From the NCBI GenBank assembly GCA_018654125.1, contig JABIME010000247.1, positions 1-12,893 on the forward strand: 12,893 bases of DNA. Direction: 5' to 3'. Of the stretch, positions 1 to 7,384 are shown in pieces. How positions within the stretch are numbered: the stretch's first letter is position 1; each line of letters opens with the position of its first letter. A program made the translations under genes and the position numbers. This DNA is from Candidatus Cloacimonadota bacterium. GTDB lineage: Bacteria; Cloacimonadota; Cloacimonadia; Cloacimonadales; TCS61. Under the pieces are notes generated by a model. It was not told the origin of the DNA. It was given only the letters and a program-made list of their open reading frames with translations, and did no database searches.

Positions 1-759
1 TCGTTTAGTTTCCCGCACGGGCCACAACCATGCCAGATCAAGATGCGCATGACCAATAGAATAAGCAGTTGTTGCACTGGAATTTGCAGGTTTAGAAAGT
101 ATCTCTGCTGTTATTGCTAAGCAATCATCAATTCCATTTCCTTCATTCCAATTGTTACAGACTTCGTTCAAGCCATAGATAATTTTATTCCTGCGAGGAG
201 TTTTCTCTGGAAGAGCTTCAAAAAGTGAGATCAATACATCAAGATCGTATGAAAGTTTTATTATGTTATTGTTTACACTTACAATTTCTGCCTGTTTTAA
301 ACGATAATCATTTTGCCCCGATCCAAAAAGCCCATTTGCTCCTGCCTCTACTAATAGATCAACCGATTCTCCACCTTTTGCTTTCTTATGTAAAGGAACG
401 AAATATTTTCCAGATCGCAAATCCCAATGGATCTTATTGGTAAGACCCAACCAAGGGGAACCATTCTTCCATACACATCCTTCACCATTTAAATCAATTA
501 GTGCTCCAATTTCTTTGCCTTTTGCTTTTGCAGGAGTTTTTCCTGTAAACTTGAACCAGGCACAACCCCATAATTCTCCCCATTCTTCATTAATTTTTAT
601 AGGTTTATATTTTGCTTCTAAAGCTTTCTTATAGGGAATTTGAACTTTCTTATCATAGATATATGATGCTTTCAGGTTTGTCAGTTTCGTATATTGTTTT
701 GTTTTAATTCTTTCTGAGAATCTTTTGATTCGCTCAATATAAATTTTTTCTCTCTGCAT
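1..759 (-). CDS. GH38 alpha-mannosidase, N-terminal part (cut by window edge)
   Basis: Translation from an ATG at 759 gives 253 residues and runs off the left edge with no stop. The last 18 residues contain GHAHLDLAWLWPVRETKR, the opening of the GH38 catalytic domain. By analogy with Golgi mannosidase II, His239 and Asp241 would be two ligands of the catalytic metal. The preceding 235 residues match the usual lead-in domain of bacterial GH38 enzymes (Trp-rich, WGELWGCAWFK at 60-70). A GGAG ribosome site (768-771) lies 8 bases before the ATG. There is no signal peptide, so the enzyme is probably cytoplasmic. GH38 enzymes remove alpha-linked mannose; linkage preference cannot be read here because the nucleophile and specificity residues lie outside the window. 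It diverges from the MFS gene. Family assignment is secure; substrate is inferred. Confidence 0.9.
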   Translation of the reverse strand, partial: MQREKIYIERIKRFSERIKTKQYTKLTNLKASYIYDKKVQIPYKKALEAKYKPIKINEEWGELWGCAWFKFTGKTPAKAKGKEIGALIDLNGEGCVWKNGSPWLGLTNKIHWDLRSGKYFVPLHKKAKGGESVDLLVEAGANGLFGSGQNDYRLKQAEIVSVNNNIIKLSYDLDVLISLFEALPEKTPRRNKIIYGLNEVCNNWNEGNGIDDCLAITAEILSKPANSSATTAYSIGHAHLDLAWLWPVRETKR

Positions 760-896
760 TTGGATAACTCCATTTTGCTTTTCTTAATGAAAAACCTTCT
801 TTTATATAATGCAACCATCAATTTATAATTTTACTATTTCAGGCAAGAATTTTGTGAACAATTTGACAAAATATTGATATACTTATCTCTAACCGA
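760..896. promoter_or_regulatory. Divergent intergenic region between GH38 and MFS genes
   Basis: This AT-rich 137-base gap must hold the start signals of both divergent genes. On the plus strand, TGAACA (855-860), an 18-base spacer and TATACT (879-884) form a plausible -35/-10 pair. It would start transcription only a few bases before the MFS ATG at 897. A perfect TTGACA (863-868) also exists, but no good -10 lies 16-18 bases from it. On the minus strand there are TATA-rich hexamers (around 801-830) but no convincing -35 partner. The calls are pattern matches only. Confidence 0.3.
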
Positions 897-2150
897 ATGA
901 AAATAAATAATAGTATAAATAGTAATGTAAGGCTATCGTTCCTGTTTGAAGCTTTACAATCGTTTGGACGTGGCATTTGGATGGGCAACATTTTTAGCCT
1001 TTATGTAATTTTATTTGTAGAAAGTTCAAAAGGTATTTTTGGTTTAACGGCAAATGAACTTTTAGGAATAACTGCTGGAGTATCTGGTATTGCAATGACA
1101 GCTATCGTATTTCCAGCAGGGATCATGGCTGACAAATACCCACGTCAGATTATGTTGCGGATTTCGGCAATTGTAGGAATTATAGCTATGATTACTTTAG
1201 CCGCTGCAAACAGTATCTTTGTAATTCTTGTAGCCATGTTGTTGTGGGGAGCTTTTCAAGGTTTAGCACGACCTGCTTTCGAATCAATCTTAGCAGATTC
1301 ACTACCATCGGGTAATAGATCAGGAATTTATGCTAAGCAACATTTAGTAAGACAAATTGCTATGGCTTCAGGTCCATTTTTGAATGTTTTTCTGTTTCTT
1401 ATTTTGGGTGATGTATGGGATATTTCGATTTTGAAATCGGTTATGTTGATCGGTATTATCATCTCACTTATTTCTACTTTTACCCTCTTCTTTTTCCGTG
1501 ATGACCGTTCAATGGGATCAGAAAGTGAAGCATTGCTGCATCAAGAAAATAGTGAAACAGGAGAAAAACCAATACTTTCCAAAAAGGCAAAACGAGTACC
1601 CATCTTACTAGTAATTTCAGATATAATTGTTGGAATGGGAGCTGGGATGAGTATCAAGTTTTTCCCGGTTTTCTTTCGCTCAATTTACCAGATGCAACCA
1701 ATATCTGTTCAAATGATAATGGGTTCTACTGCTATTTTTACAGGAATATTAGGAATATTAATTCAACGTTTTTCAGTTAAAAAAGGGAGAGTGGAAATGA
1801 TTTTCGTTGTGAAATTCTTAGCTACGATCTGCCTTATCGCTATTGGATTTTATCCTGCCGTCATTTTATTAATACCGCTTTTTGTAATGCGTGGATCTTT
1901 AATGAATGCAGCCCATCCTCTCAGTCGTTCTATTTTGATGGACATAATTCCCAAAAAGAATCGTGGCAAATGGAATTCTGTAGAAACAGTGGCTTGGGGT
2001 CTCTTTTGGAATGCTTCAGCTGTAATTGGTGGATTTCTGATCGGAGATAATAATTTTCAGCGATGTTTTTTTATAACTGCTGGAATTTATCTAGTTGGTA
2101 CAATACCAATATTAATGTTGATACCACTGGTTAATAAAGAAGCAAAATAG
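897..2150 (+). CDS. Major facilitator superfamily (MFS) transporter
   Basis: A 417-residue protein, typical MFS length, with about twelve hydrophobic segments in two halves. A charged central loop at about 201-233 (RDDRSMGSES...KKAKR) separates them. The loop after the second membrane segment carries GIMADKYPRQ (75-84), matching the MFS motif A pattern (Gx-x-aDr-x-Grk). The second half has the degenerate counterpart QRFSVKKGRVE (290-300). It is an inner-membrane secondary transporter of unknown substrate. Its neighbours (GH38, GH130, GH20) suggest a sugar or sugar-derived product, but this is inference; drug-efflux-type MFS proteins look the same at this level. The ATG at 897 is preceded by an in-frame TGA about 33 bases upstream and has no visible Shine-Dalgarno. 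The next in-frame Met (residue 29) would remove the first membrane segment, so 897 is retained. The gene converges on the MalG-type gene with a 26-base gap. Confidence 0.85.
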   Translation: MKINNSINSNVRLSFLFEALQSFGRGIWMGNIFSLYVILFVESSKGIFGLTANELLGITAGVSGIAMTAIVFPAGIMADKYPRQIMLRISAIVGIIAMITLAAANSIFVILVAMLLWGAFQGLARPAFESILADSLPSGNRSGIYAKQHLVRQIAMASGPFLNVFLFLILGDVWDISILKSVMLIGIIISLISTFTLFFFRDDRSMGSESEALLHQENSETGEKPILSKKAKRVPILLVISDIIVGMGAGMSIKFFPVFFRSIYQMQPISVQMIMGSTAIFTGILGILIQRFSVKKGRVEMIFVVKFLATICLIAIGFYPAVILLIPLFVMRGSLMNAAHPLSRSILMDIIPKKNRGKWNSVETVAWGLFWNASAVIGGFLIGDNNFQRCFFITAGIYLVGTIPILMLIPLVNKEAK

Positions 2151-2176
2151 ATAATCAAAACAAGAAGATTAAATGC

Positions 2177-4471
2177 TTACTTCTCCGTAGGTACTACAAT
2201 TCCTTTAATAATAATGTTCTGGAAGAACACAAATACAGCAAAAGTAGGAATCGCTGCGATTACCAGTGCGGCAAATCCTACACCTGCACAACTGCGCTGC
2301 ATAAGCTGATAAATATGCACCATCATCGTCCACATATCCTGATCCTGACACACAATGAAAGCGAACATGAAATTACGGTATGCAGCATTAAAAGCACCAA
2401 GTGCAATAACTGCCATTATCGGTTTTGAAAGGTTCATTGCAATCTTCCAGAAGATCCGTACTTCACCTGCTCCATCAATTGTTGCACTTTCAAAAAGTTC
2501 TTGTGGCAGAGAATCGAAAAATCCCTTTAGTAGGAAGATGAAGTATCCATCTGCTGCTGCTGGTAAAATAAGTGCGAAGAATGTATTTAGCATGTTGAAT
2601 TTCTTAAGAAGCAGAAAGTTTGGAATTCCCATTACCATAGGTGGAAAAGCCATTGTAAGCATTAGAATCAAGATTATTTTATATGATGCCTTAAGTTTGA
2701 ATCTGCTCATTGCATAAGCTGCCAGCGGATTTACAATAAGTGCTGTTATTATTGCCAGTAAACAGTAGATAAGTGTATTTACAATTGCGCGTCCGTTATA
2801 CAACATTACATCAAGCACCATGATGTAATTCCTTTTAGTGAATTCCCAGAAAATTCTTTTTTGATGTTCTACGAAGACGCTATGATCAAAAGCTATATGA
2901 TCAATGCCAATACTTTCAAAATTATTATAAATTAAACTGTATTCTTTATTCAATTGTTCAATCGAGCTATATTTATCTGTTAGGAAATTCTGCCAGTTCG
3001 AATTTGCAACCTCTGCATCAATTATTAGGAATTTCCCGCTGACCTCATTCTGAACAAAATTTAGCCAATCTTTCTTGTACTCAATGTCTTCAGGAATCTT
3101 CTTTGCTGGATAAACATTCAATTCCAATTTAAAATCTGTTCCGTACTTTCGGTTAAATTCATATAAGTTCAAATTACCGTTTTTATCTGGGAATTTTTTT
3201 CTCATATGATCTAGAAACTCTTTCTGACTTGTCATCAATAAACCTTTAGAAGAGTTATCTGAATAATCTCTAACAAATATCAACCAGTCATTTTTTAATT
3301 TAAGATTATACTCAGGAATATTCTCAGTTAATGTTAACTCAGAAAAATCAGAATAGCCTTTGCTGTAATTTTCATTGAGATTGTTGATGTATTTGTATTT
3401 CTCTTTCAGCCAGTTGCGATAATCAAATTCTACACTCTTTACATAGAGGAATTTTGCAGGAACAATATTCTCGATAAAGAAAGCCCAATCCACTAAAATT
3501 GCACCTGAAGTTGGAATATCCTGCAAAAGTTCAATATCAGAAAAATTTAAGAAATTTGTTTTATAAGTTGAATTCAATAATGAAATACGTTCATATTTAT
3601 TTTGTAGGAAATTTACATACATCTCTTCAGCTTGTACATCTACTCTGATATGCTGAATATTAAGAATGTTTTTTACATAATTAATCCAGTGTTTTCGCAT
3701 TGGACTATCAGGGATTTTTTGCGACAAGATCACATTATTCCACGAACTATAATCAGTTCCCAAAGCTGCGTTCATCTCTTCTAATTTTCCTCGGTAAACA
3801 GGATTCAATTCATTAGTGATAAAGTGACCATCAAGGCTGGCATAAACACGATCTTGAGTTGGAAGCTCTAATCGGAAATCGTTATATCTTCCCAAAAAAC
3901 CTGAATAGTTAGCTGTGAAATTTCGACTTAACAACTCTCGTTCTTCAATTCTTACTTCATCCCATGTAAGCACTGAAGTTCCAAATTCTTTGTTGAACTT
4001 TTTCAATTCATTTCCGCTTTCATCTTTCATCAAATTACGGAATATTCGTTCATTACGCGGATAAACACCTCGTCCAAATTGTTCTGAAATATAATAATCA
4101 AATGCCGTATGCTCATCTTTATTTTCTAGCAGGAATTCCTGCCAATCACTGAATATATTACTTGAATAGTTTTGTGGAAATTTCAGGAATTCAAAACCCT
4201 GAGATCTATTTTTATATTGTTGGATAAGTAGATTTGATTCTTCATTCATTCTTGATTCAATAAATTTACGGTACAACATCTCATCATCAAAAAAATATTG
4301 TGGAACAACACTGAATTTCTTTGCATCAACATTGCTCTTAAAAGAGGATGAAACCATCACCATAAATGGATAGATCATCGTGAGTGCACCAATTAAAAGC
4401 AAGAGATGTATCGAGATATTCAGCGATCTAAGCTTTAATGATTTCCTTCCAACTTTTCCTATTATTGGCAT
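2177..4471 (-). CDS. MalG-type carbohydrate ABC permease with giant periplasmic insertion
   Basis: A 764-residue inner-membrane permease subunit; CUT1-family MalG proteins are normally about 270-300 residues. Residues 19-40 form the first membrane segment, followed by the family-typical SSFKSN. Residues 559-760 are an ordinary MalG core: LYNGRAIVNTLIYCLL, AAYAMSRF (584-591), and the EAA coupling loop ESATIDGAG (661-669) with the downstream LSKP, where the ATPase docks. Between them lie about 480 extra residues (roughly 66-545) in the first extracytoplasmic loop, built of degenerate repeats (annotated separately). The reading frame is open throughout, so this is a real insertion and not an assembly join. 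A GGAG ribosome site (4479-4482) precedes the ATG by 7 bases. It is the last gene of the minus-strand operon and the probable partner of the binding-protein/MalF fusion. Substrate is unknown; oligosaccharide is inferred from context. Confidence 0.9.
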   Translation of the reverse strand: MPIIGKVGRKSLKLRSLNISIHLLLLIGALTMIYPFMVMVSSSFKSNVDAKKFSVVPQYFFDDEMLYRKFIESRMNEESNLLIQQYKNRSQGFEFLKFPQNYSSNIFSDWQEFLLENKDEHTAFDYYISEQFGRGVYPRNERIFRNLMKDESGNELKKFNKEFGTSVLTWDEVRIEERELLSRNFTANYSGFLGRYNDFRLELPTQDRVYASLDGHFITNELNPVYRGKLEEMNAALGTDYSSWNNVILSQKIPDSPMRKHWINYVKNILNIQHIRVDVQAEEMYVNFLQNKYERISLLNSTYKTNFLNFSDIELLQDIPTSGAILVDWAFFIENIVPAKFLYVKSVEFDYRNWLKEKYKYINNLNENYSKGYSDFSELTLTENIPEYNLKLKNDWLIFVRDYSDNSSKGLLMTSQKEFLDHMRKKFPDKNGNLNLYEFNRKYGTDFKLELNVYPAKKIPEDIEYKKDWLNFVQNEVSGKFLIIDAEVANSNWQNFLTDKYSSIEQLNKEYSLIYNNFESIGIDHIAFDHSVFVEHQKRIFWEFTKRNYIMVLDVMLYNGRAIVNTLIYCLLAIITALIVNPLAAYAMSRFKLKASYKIILILMLTMAFPPMVMGIPNFLLLKKFNMLNTFFALILPAAADGYFIFLLKGFFDSLPQELFESATIDGAGEVRIFWKIAMNLSKPIMAVIALGAFNAAYRNFMFAFIVCQDQDMWTMMVHIYQLMQRSCAGVGFAALVIAAIPTFAVFVFFQNIIIKGIVVPTEK
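2837..4276 (-). repeat. Six to seven degenerate ~65-residue protein repeats inside the MalG-type permease
   Basis: Within the insertion the same pattern recurs: F-x-x-[FW]-L-x-x-K-Y-x-x-I-x-x-L-N-x-x-Y, then F-[SE]-[DE]-[IL], then I-P, then D-W-x-x-F-[VI]. The clearest copies are residues 285-336 (NKYERISLLNSTY, DWAFFIEN), 351-403 (EKYKYINNLNENY, DWLIFVRD), 419-475 (LYEFNRKYGTDF, DWLNFVQNE) and 494-545 (DKYSSIEQLNKEY, IFWEFTKRN). Weaker copies are at 208-268 (LEEMNAALGTDYSSW, HWINYVKN), about 124-198 (LKKFNKEFGTSVLTW) and 66-117 (SDWQEFLLEN). Copies start roughly 66-75 residues apart. The DNA is not repetitive, so the duplications are old. The motif resembles a helical stretch I recall from GH42 beta-galactosidases; this is from memory and unverified. 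Confidence 0.75.
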
Positions 4472-4490
4472 TAATACGCTCCGCGTTCTA

Positions 4491-4525
4491 AATTATGAAT
4501 TATGAATTGTAAATTATAAATTAAA
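4491..4525. repeat. 7-bp-period AT array, left flank of the four-helix-bundle cassette
   Basis: Five successive heptamers on the plus strand: AATTATG, AATTATG, AATTGTA, AATTATA, AATTAAA. The array lies between the stop of the four-helix-bundle gene and the ribosome site of the MalG-type gene. It is the inverted counterpart of the array at 4911-4938. The best matching part is the 18 bases at 4505-4522, which pair with 4913-4930 at 17 of 18 positions. Confidence 0.7.
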
Positions 4526-4930
4526 GTCATATCCATTTTCAATTCATAAATTGTTCTTACTGCTAATAATTATAGATGCTAGTATTTTGTTTAATTCTTT
4601 GATATCTGAATTAATTGATAAATATTCTTTTTCTTTTAAATATTCAGATTGAAACAGAAGATCGATCCAGTAATCTGTTTCATTTGCTTCTTTTTGAGCA
4701 ATTGCCAACTTATGAATAAAATCAGCTTTGCTTTCAGCATGCTCTGCTTCCCTAATTAACGCACCTATAGCAGTTCCGCTTCTTAACAATTGTTTACTTA
4801 ATACATACTCTTTTTTCTCTAAGGTTAAGTATTTGTACATTTTCACAATTCGTAATGCGAAAGCGAAACTTTTATCTCTAATAATGTTTTCTTTCATAAT
4901 TAGTTCACTCACAATTTATCATTTACAATT
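4505..4930 (-). mobile_element. Putative small cassette: four-helix-bundle gene between inverted repeats
   Basis: A 426-base unit bounded by an 18-bp inverted repeat (4505-4522 and 4913-4930, one mismatch) that encloses only the four-helix-bundle gene. The ends belong to longer 7-bp-period arrays. The unit lies in the gap between two genes expected to be adjacent in one transport operon; its right edge is 6 bases from the stop of the upstream permease. In the transcript the ends could pair and place the gene on a long hairpin. This recalls intervening sequences of 23S rRNA, which carry the same gene family between complementary ends. Mobility is inferred; there is no transposase, and no target-site duplication is evident in the repetitive flanks. 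Confidence 0.45.
4544..4897 (-). CDS. Four-helix-bundle protein of the S23/IVP (TIGR02436-like) family
   Basis: A 117-residue, mostly helical protein. From the ATG at 4897 it begins MKENIIRDKSFAFALRIVKM, the characteristic start of this family, followed by LSKQLLRSGTAIGALIREA and ESKADFIHKLAIAQKEANET, both highly typical. Family length is about 115-125 residues. A GTG at 4912 would add five residues (VSELI), but the family consensus favours the ATG; GTGAG about 11 bases before the ATG may serve as ribosome site. Members were first noticed in intervening sequences of 23S rRNA genes, and Avd of diversity-generating retroelements shares the fold. The cellular role is largely unknown, possibly nucleic-acid binding. 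No reverse transcriptase or variable repeat is visible, so a retroelement role is not supported here. It lies inside a sugar-transport operon without an obvious functional link. Confidence 0.9.
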   Translation of the reverse strand: MKENIIRDKSFAFALRIVKMYKYLTLEKKEYVLSKQLLRSGTAIGALIREAEHAESKADFIHKLAIAQKEANETDYWIDLLFQSEYLKEKEYLSINSDIKELNKILASIIISSKNNL

Positions 4931-4938
4931 TACCATTT
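4911..4938. repeat. 7-bp-period AT array, right flank of the four-helix-bundle cassette
   Basis: Four successive heptamers on the plus strand: ACAATTT, ATCATTT, ACAATTT, ACCATTT. The array is the inverted partner of 4491-4525. Its outer end overlaps the TAA stop (4937-4939) of the binding-protein/permease fusion and its inner end overlaps the alternative GTG start of the four-helix-bundle gene. The stop codon of the upstream gene may therefore have been supplied by the array. Confidence 0.7.
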
Positions 4939-7384
4939 ATTTTGCTCCTGTTGTTTTAAATTCCATTTTAGATAATTTTCTCAATTGAAATACTGTAAAT
5001 CCCATCAACATCATTCCCAGCATCCATGCCATTGTTGTGGCAATTCCAAACTTTAAATATAAATATGCTTTTTCAAAGATCAGTAGATCAGCAACCTTTG
5101 TTGCTTCGTTAGGTCCTCCAAAAGTCATAACCAAAATAAATCCGCTCTGCTGAGCCGAAGCAATAAAAGCAGCAATAAACTGTATTGTTATAAGAGCTTT
5201 TAAACTTGGAACAACAATATGTCTGATCTTATGAAAGAAGTTTGCGCCATCAATATCAGCAGCTTCATAATTTTCATTTGGAATTCCCTTAAGTGCTGCC
5301 AGATAGATAAGACATCCCGGACCTACTCCTGCCCAAATTGTCGGCAAAATTACACACAGCATCGCAAGTCCTTCATCACGGATCCAACGGCTTTTATCTA
5401 ATCCGAACCAGAGCAGTATTTGATTTAAACCTCCTGCATCCGACGGATCGTACAATAGTTTCCATAAATAGATTACAATAACTCCGCTTATAACAGCAGG
5501 TAAATAGTAGATGACACGATAAATAAGTTTTCCATGTGATACTTCTTGTAAAAGAATTGCTAAAATTATTGGTGGAACAAAACCGAGACTTAGAGATAGG
5601 GTCATATAATAAAGTGTTTTGCCCAGTGCCGCCCACCATACCGGGTCGAAAAGCACATCTGCAAAATTCTGGATTCCATTAAAATGTGACGCACCAACAA
5701 TATTATAATCTTGAAATGCCATTATAGAACCCATGAACATTGGAACATATTTCCACATGATAATGGACGCGAGAGCAGGAACAAGCATTAAATAAGCGAA
5801 GTAGTACTTTTTCTTCTGCTGGATTTTCTGCTGATATTTGATGTTAGGAGTGAATATTTTCCAAACTTTATATAGTGCAAACAGAAAGATGGTAAAAACA
5901 AAAAAAGCCACAACAGAAGCAATCCGATTTCTGCGAGTTCTCTCTTTAATACTTACCTTACCGATCATTTTTTCATTTGTTCGTTTGGCAGCTCCGTCTA
6001 GGATCTCTCTAATCTTTATTCGCTTTTCATCTGTAGTTGCACCCAAAGCATTGGATTCCTCCAATGAAATACAGTTATCTATTGGGTAGGTCATGTATTC
6101 ATAGATTTTTTGACAGTTGCTTCCGTAGGGCTCTGGTTTTCCATTCTCAACAGCTTCTTCAAAAGTATTTAGCCAACCTGTAGGAGTATATTTTAGATAT
6201 TCTTCATAACCATATTTTTTTAAGTAAAGTGGATTCTGCATTTTACCAAAACCTGCATCGATCATTACTCTCAAACGGATCTTTCGTGCTTCTTCACTAT
6301 CGTAGAACTTTATATAATTCCAGGCTGCTTCTCTCACTTTTTGCGGATCACGATCACCAATACCACCATTGTTAGATTCACCAGCACCCGAGAAGATCCC
6401 CATCATTCTGCAGTTTATTTCTGAGCCGCGTATTCCTGTAGGACCTTTGGGAGGAGGAGCAACTCCATAAAGATTTGGATCTAACTCTCCACCCAGAGTT
6501 TTCTCGTTCATGTAGGTCATCATCATCCCGATCTTCCCATCGCTGAACATCCTGCCGTAATCACCTTCTCTGATCACAAATCCACGTTGTTTTTCCCCAT
6601 CTGCATCAAGCCAATTAGTGGTTATAAGCTTTAAATACATCTCCATTGCATCTACACCTGCTTCGCTATTGAAGCTGGCAAACCAGTCACCGTTATCTTT
6701 TTGCAGAACAGCATCACCACCGGCGCTCCACAAATAAGTTATCCAATCGTATGATGCTTGCGGACCTGATGCAAGATACAAACCATAAATACCTTCAGAT
6801 GGAATTGTCATCCTCTTGGCATAATCATAAAGCTCATCCCAATTTTCCGGTGGATCATCAGGATCTATACCAACTCGATAGAACAGATCTTTACGATAGA
6901 TCATCACCCTGACCAATGTTTCATAAGGAAGCATCCAGATCTTCTTATCTTCATCTCCGGTTTTTTGTCGATTGATTACTGGCCAAACAGGAGCTGCAAC
7001 TCTCTCTTCTAATAGATCATCTTCTTCATTGTTAATAAATTCATCCAAAGGATACAGAAAATTGTTTTGAATGTAAGTGTCAGACTGCCGGAAATTAATG
7101 TATAAAATATCTGGGGAAACACCACCAGCAATAGCCATTAATGGTTTGGAATCGAGGTCCATTCCTTCGATAGTTATGCCTGAGAAAGAACGCAATTCGA
7201 TATGGGGATATTTTTCTTTGAATGCTTTGATTACTGCCATATCGGCTTTGGCAAAAGCATCTGTTCGTTTAGGGTCAGGAAGCTCAAAAACCTTTAATAT
7301 AACTTTATCTTCAGCAAATAAACCTAATGAGATGATCAATAGAATTGTGATGATCAAGATGCTTTTCGAGTTTTTAAAGATCAT
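4937..7384 (-). CDS. Solute-binding protein fused to MalF-type ABC permease
   Basis: An 815-residue fusion. Residues 1-24 look like a signal peptide (MIFKNSKSIL..., likely cut after LFA). Residues about 27-470 are a family-1 extracellular solute-binding domain: VIKAFKEKYPHIEL (51-64), GGVSPDILYI (87-96), the NWDELYDYAKRM region (181-192), and MFSDGKIGMMM (279-289). A membrane segment at 488-508 returns the chain to the cytoplasm, followed by a lysine-rich linker (516-526). The MalF-type permease then begins (YYFAYLMLVPALASI) with EAA loop EAADIDGA (707-714). Normally these are two separate genes; here one binding domain is covalently tied to each transporter. The ATG overlaps the TGA of the CBM9 gene (ATGA), suggesting translational coupling. 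The basic stretch ERTRRNR (481-487) on the outer side of the 488-508 segment is unusual for the positive-inside rule. Sugar class is inferred from family and neighbours. Confidence 0.9.
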   Translation of the reverse strand: MIFKNSKSILIITILLIISLGLFAEDKVILKVFELPDPKRTDAFAKADMAVIKAFKEKYPHIELRSFSGITIEGMDLDSKPLMAIAGGVSPDILYINFRQSDTYIQNNFLYPLDEFINNEEDDLLEERVAAPVWPVINRQKTGDEDKKIWMLPYETLVRVMIYRKDLFYRVGIDPDDPPENWDELYDYAKRMTIPSEGIYGLYLASGPQASYDWITYLWSAGGDAVLQKDNGDWFASFNSEAGVDAMEMYLKLITTNWLDADGEKQRGFVIREGDYGRMFSDGKIGMMMTYMNEKTLGGELDPNLYGVAPPPKGPTGIRGSEINCRMMGIFSGAGESNNGGIGDRDPQKVREAAWNYIKFYDSEEARKIRLRVMIDAGFGKMQNPLYLKKYGYEEYLKYTPTGWLNTFEEAVENGKPEPYGSNCQKIYEYMTYPIDNCISLEESNALGATTDEKRIKIREILDGAAKRTNEKMIGKVSIKERTRRNRIASVVAFFVFTIFLFALYKVWKIFTPNIKYQQKIQQKKKYYFAYLMLVPALASIIMWKYVPMFMGSIMAFQDYNIVGASHFNGIQNFADVLFDPVWWAALGKTLYYMTLSLSLGFVPPIILAILLQEVSHGKLIYRVIYYLPAVISGVIVIYLWKLLYDPSDAGGLNQILLWFGLDKSRWIRDEGLAMLCVILPTIWAGVGPGCLIYLAALKGIPNENYEAADIDGANFFHKIRHIVVPSLKALITIQFIAAFIASAQQSGFILVMTFGGPNEATKVADLLIFEKAYLYLKFGIATTMAWMLGMMLMGFTVFQLRKLSKMEFKTTGAK

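Noticed and set aside
225..634. Two open frames on the plus strand opposite the GH38 gene.
   Set aside because: They are antisense to a coding region with a clear GH38 motif, lack ribosome sites and encode low-complexity protein.
2151..2176. Bidirectional terminator between the convergent MFS and MalG-type genes.
   Set aside because: Only a weak 5-bp AGAAG/CTTCT pairing with a 12-base loop and no T run is present.
2355..2717. Plus-strand frame of 120 codons opposite the MalG core.
   Set aside because: It is the shadow of a conserved permease domain; its translation has no family features.
2177..4471. The long MalG gene as a chimera or mis-assembly of two genes.
   Set aside because: The frame is continuous, the insertion sits exactly in the loop between the first and second membrane helices, and its repeats run the full length of the insert.
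4544..4912. Part of a diversity-generating retroelement (Avd-like protein).
   Set aside because: No reverse transcriptase, template repeat or variable target gene is present in the window.
4491..4938. CRISPR array or transposon with target-site duplication.
   Set aside because: The heptamers have no spacers between them, and no transposase or convincing target duplication is seen; only a small cassette is claimed.
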